This document shows positions 30,138 to 35,794 of a DNA stretch of 35,794 nt, in pieces. Under the pieces are notes generated by a model that did no database searches, was not told the DNA's origin, and saw nothing but the letters and a program-made list of their open reading frames with translations. Position 1 is the first letter of the stretch, and every line of letters begins with the position of its first letter. A program made the translations under genes and the position numbers. The stretch is from Gemmatimonadaceae bacterium (GTDB lineage Bacteria > Gemmatimonadota > Gemmatimonadetes > Gemmatimonadales > Gemmatimonadaceae), in contig JAICOJ010000024.1 in NCBI GenBank assembly GCA_025930755.1, positions 1-35,794 of the forward strand, in the 5' to 3' direction.

Positions 30138-32903
30138 TCACCCGGTGTTTCTGAGTCCCTGCGCCACGCCGTTCAACGTCGTCCCGATCGCGTCATCGAG
30201 CGGTTTCGCTTCCGGAGCGCCATCGGCCAGCTCCCGCTTTCGGCGCAGCAGCGAGATCTGAAGCAGCGAAAGCGGATCGACATACGGGTTGCGGAGCGCG
30301 ATCGATGTGCGCAACACCTCATTGTCCGTCAGCAGGTCCTGGGCGTTCCGAATCGCCAGCACGGCGCGAACGGTGCGACGGAATTCCTCCGCCAGGCGGT
30401 CGAGAAGTCCGACGTCCCCTTCGAGGTGCGTCACGTACGCGCGGGCGATCTCGAGATCCGTCTTCGCGCATACCATCTCGACCTTTCCGAGAAAGTCATC
30501 GAAAAACGGCCAGACCTTCGCCATGCGACGCAGGAGATCGAGTGTCCCCGGCTCCGCGATGGCGCGCTCGAGTGCCGTGCCGACGCCCAGCCACGCAGGC
30601 AGCATCAAGCGTATCTGCGTCCAGCCGAACATCCACGGAATGGCGCGAATCGACTCCATACCCTGGGACGTCCCCTCGCGATATACCGGACGCGAGCCGA
30701 ACTGCACGTGGGCGAGCTCCTTCACCGGTGTGGTCTGCAACAACATCTCGAAGATCGCCGGATCGTCGTGCACGAGGGTTCGATACACGGGAAGCGCCGC
30801 CGCGGACAGACGCTCCATGACCTCGCGGAATCGCGCTTCCTCGCCGGGGGCGAGCGCCGTGCGCCAATCCGCAAAGGTATGCATGAGGGTGCCAGCGACC
30901 GTCACCTCCAGGGAGCGCTCGGCGATCGGAAGGAGGCCGAACTGTTGCGAGATAATCTCCCCCTGCTCGGTGATCTTGATGCGGCCGCGGACCGTTCCCG
31001 GTGGCAGAGCGGCCAAGGCGCGCCAGACTGGCGATCCGCCACCTCGTCCCACGGTGCCGCCCCGTCCATGGAACAACGTGACCTCGATGCCTGACGAGTC
31101 GGCAATGGCGGCGATGTCCTCCTGGGCGCGGTAGAGCGCCCACGACGCGGGAAGCAGCCCGGCGTCCTTCGCCGAGTCCGAGTATCCGATCATGATCTCC
31201 TGTCGCCGGCCGCGTGCATCTATCTGCCGCCGGTAGACCGGATCGTCGAGCAGGGCGCGCACGACGGTTGGCGCACGGTCGAGATCGCCGAGCGTCTCGA
31301 ACAGCGGGACCACATCGATCGCGGATTGCGGCGGCTCCGAGGCGAGGTCGACGAGTCCCGCCTCACGGGCGAGGAGAAGGACACGGAGCAGATCCTCCGT
31401 CCCCTGTGCCATCGAGATGACGTACGTGCGCGCGGCCGCCTCTCCGAGCTCATCCTGGATCCGACGCATGACGGCGAAGACGTCGAGCGTCCGTCGTGTG
31501 TCGTCGTCGAGGGGAAGGTGCGGGCCGACGAGCGGACGCCGGCCGGTCAGCTCGCGACGCAGAAGCTCGAGATCAGCTTCACCGACCCCGACACTGCCGG
31601 CGATGGCGCCGACCGCCCTGGTGTGGACCGCGGCGTGATCGCGCACGTCGAGAAGAAAGCCGTGGAGTCCGTGCGCCTGCACGCGGGCGAGCAACGGATC
31701 GAGCTGCGCTTCTCGCGCGCGTGCGGCGCCGGCTTCGTCGAGCGCCTCGCGCACGAGCAGGAGATCGCGCTCGAGCGGCTCGGCGCTCGCGTAGGCCGCC
31801 GGTTCCGATGCGATGGCGCCGGCGTCACGCGCGGCGATTAGCCGACGCGTCGCTTCGATCCGCGCGGCAACGAACGAGAGCTTGAGCCGCACCGGCTCGT
31901 GCTTGTTGCGTCGGCGATTCGCGCGCCAAACCTCGGGAAGCTGTTCACGGTCGCGCTCGAGCGACTCGGTCAACGCCTTCGGGGTCGGCGCGAGGAGATC
32001 AGAGACGGAGAGCCGATCCACGAGCGCCTCGACATCGCGCCGGTACGCGGCGAGGATCGCGTACGCGGCGCGTCGGGCCGCGGCGATGGTAATGTCGGGC
32101 GTGACGTATGGATTCCCGTCGCGGTCCCCACCCACCCACGAGCCGAAACGCACGGGCGCGAACTCGTTGAGCTGCTGGCCGAACTCCTCGATAAACGCGC
32201 GCAACGTTTCCTGACGCACGCGTGATGCGGCCTCGACGAGTCGATCCTCCAGGTACCAGAGTGCGTTTCCGACCTCGTCCATCACCGAGGGCCGGTCGCG
32301 CTGCACTTCGGCGGTGAGCCACAGGAGCTCGATCTCCGCCTCCAGCTCCTCCACGATCTCTCGCCGGCGCCACTCGGGTGCGCGCTCGTGCGCGAGCAGC
32401 AGATCGCCGACGCGGGCCTGGAGGGCGAGGAGCGTGCGGCGAGTCGATTCCGTGGGATGCGCGGTGAGGACGGGTCGTATGTCCAGCGCGCGCATCGCTT
32501 CGGCGACCTCCGTGGCCGTTCGTCCGTCTGCGCGAAGGCGGTGCATCACCCACCGCGACGACCCCGGCTGCGGCGAGGCGTCCTCCTCTTCCAGGTAGGC
32601 GTCGCGCCGCCGCACGCGATGCACCTGCTCGGCGGTGTTGATGAGCAGAAAGAAGAGCGTGAAGGCTCGAGCGACCGTCGCCGCGCGGTCGAGCGAGAGG
32701 TCGTTGACATGCGTGAGCAGGTCGTCGAGCGAGGGCGCATCGGCGTGCTCGCGCCGCCGTGCACGACAGGCGCGGCGCAGCCCTTCGACGTCCTGAAACG
32801 ACTCTTCCCCCTCCAGGCGGCGAATGACGGCGCCAAGCGTGGAGGCCAGCAGACGAACGTCGTCGTGAAGAGGCAAATCTTCGGGGCGCGTGTCGGGGGT
32901 CAT
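30138..32903 (-). CDS. ppc: Phosphoenolpyruvate carboxylase
   Basis: The 921-residue enzyme carboxylates phosphoenolpyruvate to oxaloacetate, refilling the TCA cycle. Both signatures are present: VLTAHPTESTRRT around H149 and IMIGYSDSAKDAGLLP in the C-terminal half. The glycine-rich FHGRGGTVGRGGGS loop and the conserved C-terminal RNTG, needed for activity, are also intact. The length and ends match bacterial PEPC. The ATG at 32903 gives a plausible N-terminus, although no clear Shine-Dalgarno sequence precedes it. An inverted heptamer array starts 8 bases upstream, so it lies in the presumed leader or over the promoter. The gene is divergent from the glyoxylate-shunt operon, an arrangement that places all C4-replenishing enzymes together. 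Confidence 0.96.
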   Translation of the reverse strand: MTPDTRPEDLPLHDDVRLLASTLGAVIRRLEGEESFQDVEGLRRACRARRREHADAPSLDDLLTHVNDLSLDRAATVARAFTLFFLLINTAEQVHRVRRRDAYLEEEDASPQPGSSRWVMHRLRADGRTATEVAEAMRALDIRPVLTAHPTESTRRTLLALQARVGDLLLAHERAPEWRRREIVEELEAEIELLWLTAEVQRDRPSVMDEVGNALWYLEDRLVEAASRVRQETLRAFIEEFGQQLNEFAPVRFGSWVGGDRDGNPYVTPDITIAAARRAAYAILAAYRRDVEALVDRLSVSDLLAPTPKALTESLERDREQLPEVWRANRRRNKHEPVRLKLSFVAARIEATRRLIAARDAGAIASEPAAYASAEPLERDLLLVREALDEAGAARAREAQLDPLLARVQAHGLHGFLLDVRDHAAVHTRAVGAIAGSVGVGEADLELLRRELTGRRPLVGPHLPLDDDTRRTLDVFAVMRRIQDELGEAAARTYVISMAQGTEDLLRVLLLAREAGLVDLASEPPQSAIDVVPLFETLGDLDRAPTVVRALLDDPVYRRQIDARGRRQEIMIGYSDSAKDAGLLPASWALYRAQEDIAAIADSSGIEVTLFHGRGGTVGRGGGSPVWRALAALPPGTVRGRIKITEQGEIISQQFGLLPIAERSLEVTVAGTLMHTFADWRTALAPGEEARFREVMERLSAAALPVYRTLVHDDPAIFEMLLQTTPVKELAHVQFGSRPVYREGTSQGMESIRAIPWMFGWTQIRLMLPAWLGVGTALERAIAEPGTLDLLRRMAKVWPFFDDFLGKVEMVCAKTDLEIARAYVTHLEGDVGLLDRLAEEFRRTVRAVLAIRNAQDLLTDNEVLRTSIALRNPYVDPLSLLQISLLRRKRELADGAPEAKPLDDAIGTTLNGVAQGLRNTG

Positions 32904-32910
32904 CCCAGGA

Positions 32911-32989
32911 GGATTGCGGATTGCGGATTGCTGATTGCGAATGGTATGAAGCCGAAGCCCCCAATCCGCAATCAGCAATCCGCAATCGG
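32911..32989. repeat. Inverted heptamer arrays between divergent ppc and aceB
   Basis: Left array (32911-32938): ggattgc, ggattgc, ggattgc, tgattgc. Right array (32962-32989): caatccg, caatcag, caatccg, caatcgg, the inverted unit. Together they fold into a stem of about 24 bp with a few mismatches; the single variant unit (tgattgc/caatcag) is placed symmetrically, so the arms match. The loop is about 20 bases. The left array begins 8 bases upstream of the ppc start. The remainder of the gap (32990-33165) shows no gene or clear promoter. Confidence 0.9.
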
Positions 32990-33165
32990 CACTCCCTCAG
33001 TGTCGCGTCGGCACGACAGGGCCAGTCCATCGCAAGTCGCGCAGATGCCGCTCAGACGCGCATAACCAGTGCGCATCGGCGGCGTTTCGGGGTCGCGGGC
33101 TGGCGCGTCCCTTGCCCCTCGTTCAGGCACCCCCCGGAGCTTTCGTCACAATTGCGAGGACACCA

Positions 33166-34794
33166 ATGACAGCTCGCGCTGGAGAGCGCGTGCAGGTAGC
33201 GGGCGCGGGTGTGCCTGATTCCGAGCGAGTCCTCACCGAGGACGCGCTCGCGTTCGTGGCGCGCCTCCATCGGGAGTTCAACCCCACTCGTGAGGCGCTC
33301 CTCCGCGCGCGCATCGATCGGCAGCGGGAGCTCGACGGCGGCGCGACCCCGGGTTTTCTCGGCAATACGGCCAGCATCCGCGAAAGTGAATGGCGCGTGG
33401 CCGCGGCCCCGCGCGATCTCGAGGATCGACGCGTCGAGATTACCGGCCCCGTCGAGCGCAAAATGATGATCAATGCGCTCAACTCTGGGGCGAGCTGCTT
33501 CATGGCCGACTTCGAGGATGCGCTCTCGCCGACGTGGGAGAACGTCGTCGCGGGTCAGGGGAACCTGATGGACGCGGTACGCCGCACGCTCGACTTCGCG
33601 AGCCCGGAGGGAAAGCAATACCGGCTCAACGACACGATCGCGACGCTGCTCGTGCGCCCGCGCGGCTGGCATCTCGTCGAGCGCCACGTGACGGTCGACG
33701 GACGCCCGGTGTCGGCGTCACTGTTCGATTTCGGCCTCTACCTGTTTCACAACGCCCGCGCGCTGCTCGATCGAGGGACGGGGCCGTACTTCTATTTGCC
33801 GAAGATGGAGTCCCACCGCGAAGCGCGGCTCTGGAACGACGTCTTCGTCGCGGCGCAGGAATGGGTCGGTATTCCGCGCGGCACCATCCGCGCCACCGTC
33901 CTGATCGAGACGATTCTCGCCGCGCTCGAGATGGAGGAGATTCTCCACGAGCTGCGCGAGCACGCGGCGGGACTCAACGCCGGTCGATGGGACTACATCT
34001 TCTCGGCCATCAAGAAATTCCGCCAGCGCCCGGCAACGATGCTTCCGGATCGCGCCCAGGTCACCATGACGGTGCCCTTCATGCGCGCGTACACCGAGCT
34101 GCTGGTGAAGACCTGCCATCGGCGCGGTGCGCACGCCATGGGGGGAATGGCCGCGTTCGTTCCCAGCCGTCGCGATGCGAAGGTCAACGAGACTGCGCTG
34201 GCCAGGGTACGCGAGGACAAGCTGCGCGAGTCGGCTGACGGCTTCGACGGCACCTGGGTCGCCCATCCGGACCTCGTGCCCGTGGCCAGGCAGGTGTTCG
34301 ACGGTGTGCTCGGACCGAAGCCGAACCAGAAGGACCGCCAGCGCCCGGAGGTGAACGTGTCCGCCGAGCAGATTCTGGACGTGCGAGTTCCCGGCGGGAC
34401 GGTCTCGGCCGCGGGAGTGAAAAGCAACGTCAGCGTCGCGCTGCAGTATCTGGAGTCGTGGATGCGCGGCGGGGGCGCAGTGGCGATCTACAATCTCATG
34501 GAGGACACCGCGACGGCGGAGATCTCGCGCGCGCAGCTGTGGCAATGGCTGCGACATGGCGCCGACGTCGATGGTGCGCGGTTCAGCAGGGCCATGTACG
34601 AGCGGGTACGCGACGCAGAGATCGCCGCGCTCTCCGCTGCCGAGGGGCACACACGACTGCGGGACGCCGCGGCGTTGCTCGACGAGCTCGTGCTCGGAGA
34701 GGACTTCGCGGAGTTCCTCACACTTCCCGGCGAGCGCTACCTGGAGGACGGTACCTCCAGCGCGATCCGGGACATGACGGGAGGGGCGGCATGA
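33166..34794 (+). CDS. aceB: Malate synthase A
   Basis: The 542-residue enzyme condenses glyoxylate with acetyl-CoA to malate in the glyoxylate shunt. The malate synthase signature is complete at 264-279 ([16 protein letters not shown]). Further conserved parts are [39 protein letters not shown] and [20 protein letters not shown]. The length fits the A isoform rather than the longer GlcB. The ATG at 33166 has GAGG upstream and is preferred over a start at 33112. The stop overlaps the isocitrate lyase start by 4 bases (ATGA), so aceB and aceA are one operon. No IclR-type regulator gene is visible, and ppc is divergent. Confidence 0.97.
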   Translation: MTARAGERVQVAGAGVPDSERVLTEDALAFVARLHREFNPTREALLRARIDRQRELDGGATPGFLGNTASIRESEWRVAAAPRDLEDRRVEITGPVERKMMINALNSGASCFMADFEDALSPTWENVVAGQGNLMDAVRRTLDFASPEGKQYRLNDTIATLLVRPRGWHLVERHVTVDGRPVSASLFDFGLYLFHNARALLDRGTGPYFYLPKMESHREARLWNDVFVAAQEWVGIPRGTIRATVLIETILAALEMEEILHELREHAAGLNAGRWDYIFSAIKKFRQRPATMLPDRAQVTMTVPFMRAYTELLVKTCHRRGAHAMGGMAAFVPSRRDAKVNETALARVREDKLRESADGFDGTWVAHPDLVPVARQVFDGVLGPKPNQKDRQRPEVNVSAEQILDVRVPGGTVSAAGVKSNVSVALQYLESWMRGGGAVAIYNLMEDTATAEISRAQLWQWLRHGADVDGARFSRAMYERVRDAEIAALSAAEGHTRLRDAAALLDELVLGEDFAEFLTLPGERYLEDGTSSAIRDMTGGAA

Positions 34795-35794
34795 CGTCCA
34801 TGGATTTCGCGCGACAGGTGCGGGAACTCGAGGAGGAGTGGGGGGAAGCGCGCTGGGCGGGCATTCGGCGCGAGTACAGTGCCAACGATGTCGTCACGCT
34901 TCGCGGCTCCGTCCGTGTCGAGCAAACCGTTGCGAAGCTCGCGGCCGCCCGGCTCTGGAGCCTGCTGCATTCCGAGGAGCTGGTGCGCACGTTCGGCGCG
35001 CTCACCGGGACGCAGGCCGTGCAGATGGTGCGTGCGGGCCTCCAGGCGATCTACCTCTCGGGATGGCAGGTCGCCGCCGATGGAAACCTCGCCGGCCAAA
35101 CCTATCCGGATCAGAGCATCTATCCCGTCAACAGCGTTCCAGCGCTCGTCAGGCGGCTGAACAACGCGCTCATGCGCGCCGACCAGATCGATTGGAGCGA
35201 GGGGAAGACCGATCGCTCCTGGATGGCTCCCATCGTCGCCGATGCGGAAGCGGGCTTCGGCGGTCCCGTGCATGCCTTCGAGCTCATGAAGGCGATGATC
35301 GAGGCTGGCGCGGGCGGCGTGCACTTCGAGGACCAGCTCGCGGCCGAGAAGAAATGCGGCCACATGGGCGGGAAGGTGCTGGTGCCGACGTCACAGTTCA
35401 TTCGCACGCTCGTCGCCGCGCGCCTCGCGGCGGATGTGATGGGCGTGCCGACGCTGATCATCGCGCGGACGGATGCCCTCTCGGCGACGCTGTTGACGTC
35501 CGACGTGGACGAGCGCGACGGCGCGTTCGTGACCGGCAATCGCACGCGGGAAGGGTATCACATCGTGCGGGGTGGCCTCGGCTCGGCCATCGCGCGCGGG
35601 CTCGCGTACGCGCCATACGCCGACCTCATCTGGTGCGAGACGTCGACGCCCGACCTCGACGAGGCCAAGCGATTCGCCGAGGGAATCCACGCCGAGTTTC
35701 CGGGGAAGATGCTCGCGTACAACTGCTCGCCGTCGTTCAACTGGACGCGGAACCTCGACGCGGCGACGATCGCGAAGTTCCAGCGCGAGCTCTC
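34791..35794 (+). CDS. aceA: Isocitrate lyase (3' end outside the window)
   Basis: The visible 334 codons encode most of isocitrate lyase, which cleaves isocitrate to glyoxylate and succinate. The active-site signature KKCGHMGGK is present with catalytic C189. Other family blocks include [10 protein letters not shown] (about residues 88-97), [15 protein letters not shown] (103-117), [14 protein letters not shown] and [10 protein letters not shown]. The start at 34791 overlaps the malate synthase stop by 4 bases; a second in-frame ATG lies three codons later. The N-terminus reads [20 protein letters not shown], typical of the bacterial AceA. The reading frame is open to the last base of the window, so the gene is truncated by the window, not broken. 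Confidence 0.97.
   Translation, partial: MTSMDFARQVRELEEEWGEARWAGIRREYSANDVVTLRGSVRVEQTVAKLAAARLWSLLHSEELVRTFGALTGTQAVQMVRAGLQAIYLSGWQVAADGNLAGQTYPDQSIYPVNSVPALVRRLNNALMRADQIDWSEGKTDRSWMAPIVADAEAGFGGPVHAFELMKAMIEAGAGGVHFEDQLAAEKKCGHMGGKVLVPTSQFIRTLVAARLAADVMGVPTLIIARTDALSATLLTSDVDERDGAFVTGNRTREGYHIVRGGLGSAIARGLAYAPYADLIWCETSTPDLDEAKRFAEGIHAEFPGKMLAYNCSPSFNWTRNLDAATIAKFQREL

Noticed and set aside
32904-33165. Small gene or strong promoter in the ppc-aceB gap
   Set aside because: No frame with a ribosome-binding site and coding bias was found, and candidate -10 boxes (such as CACAAT near 33147) lack a -35 at suitable spacing.

Overview
This 35.8 kb window is high-GC bacterial chromosome. GC-rich third codon positions, GTG and TTG starts, 4-bp start/stop overlaps and the gene families suggest a soil-type Gemmatimonadota or a close relative. 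That placement is inference: no rRNA or other phylogenetic marker is present. I saw no rRNA, tRNA, IS element, prophage or CRISPR array. Coding density is high, and no gap between genes exceeds 300 bases.

Layout, left to right. (1) 1-1590: a C-homopolymer stretch, an ArsR repressor overlapping an SRPBCC/AHSA1 gene, and a small lipoprotein. (2) 1569-8909, minus strand: a CPA2-type antiporter, a TPR lipoprotein, and a compact operon of lipoprotein, sensor kinase and NtrC-type regulator. (3) 9098-12795: proteins of unknown function, including two neighbouring genes that together carry three copies of a small W-rich domain I do not recognise, then a DUF2911 protein and an SGNH-like lipoprotein. 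(4) 12918-18784, minus strand: the complete DNA-ligase-associated repair module (exonuclease, ATP-dependent ligase, Lhr-like helicase, PdeM phosphoesterase), with every junction overlapping. (5) 18783-21887, plus strand: proline dehydrogenase, an arginase/agmatinase-family enzyme and NhaA. (6) 21914-25504: a TonB-C-like protein and an FkbM-like methyltransferase, divergent from an ECF42-type sigma factor with its DGPF/YCII partner. (7) 25732-30128: a secreted protein with a GWxTD-like motif, a DUF4097 protein with six NGP repeats, a zinc-ribbon scramblase-like membrane protein and a rhomboid protease. (8) 30138-35794: phosphoenolpyruvate carboxylase divergent from malate synthase and isocitrate lyase. 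The last gene is cut by the window end. These three enzymes supply C4 acids for growth on acetate or fatty acids.

The most unusual signal is not a protein. Four intergenic sites (4898-5016, 25507-25725, 27478-27545, 32911-32989) each carry short tandem arrays of 7-mers or 9-mers facing an inverted array of the same unit, sometimes with another hairpin nested between. The unit sequence differs at each site, but the architecture is shared. At three sites an array touches or contains a gene's stop codon. A fifth, single-sided heptamer array lies at 114-141. Three further long non-tandem hairpins sit at gene ends. I know of no named element with this description; heptanucleotide STRRs of cyanobacteria are the nearest precedent I can name.
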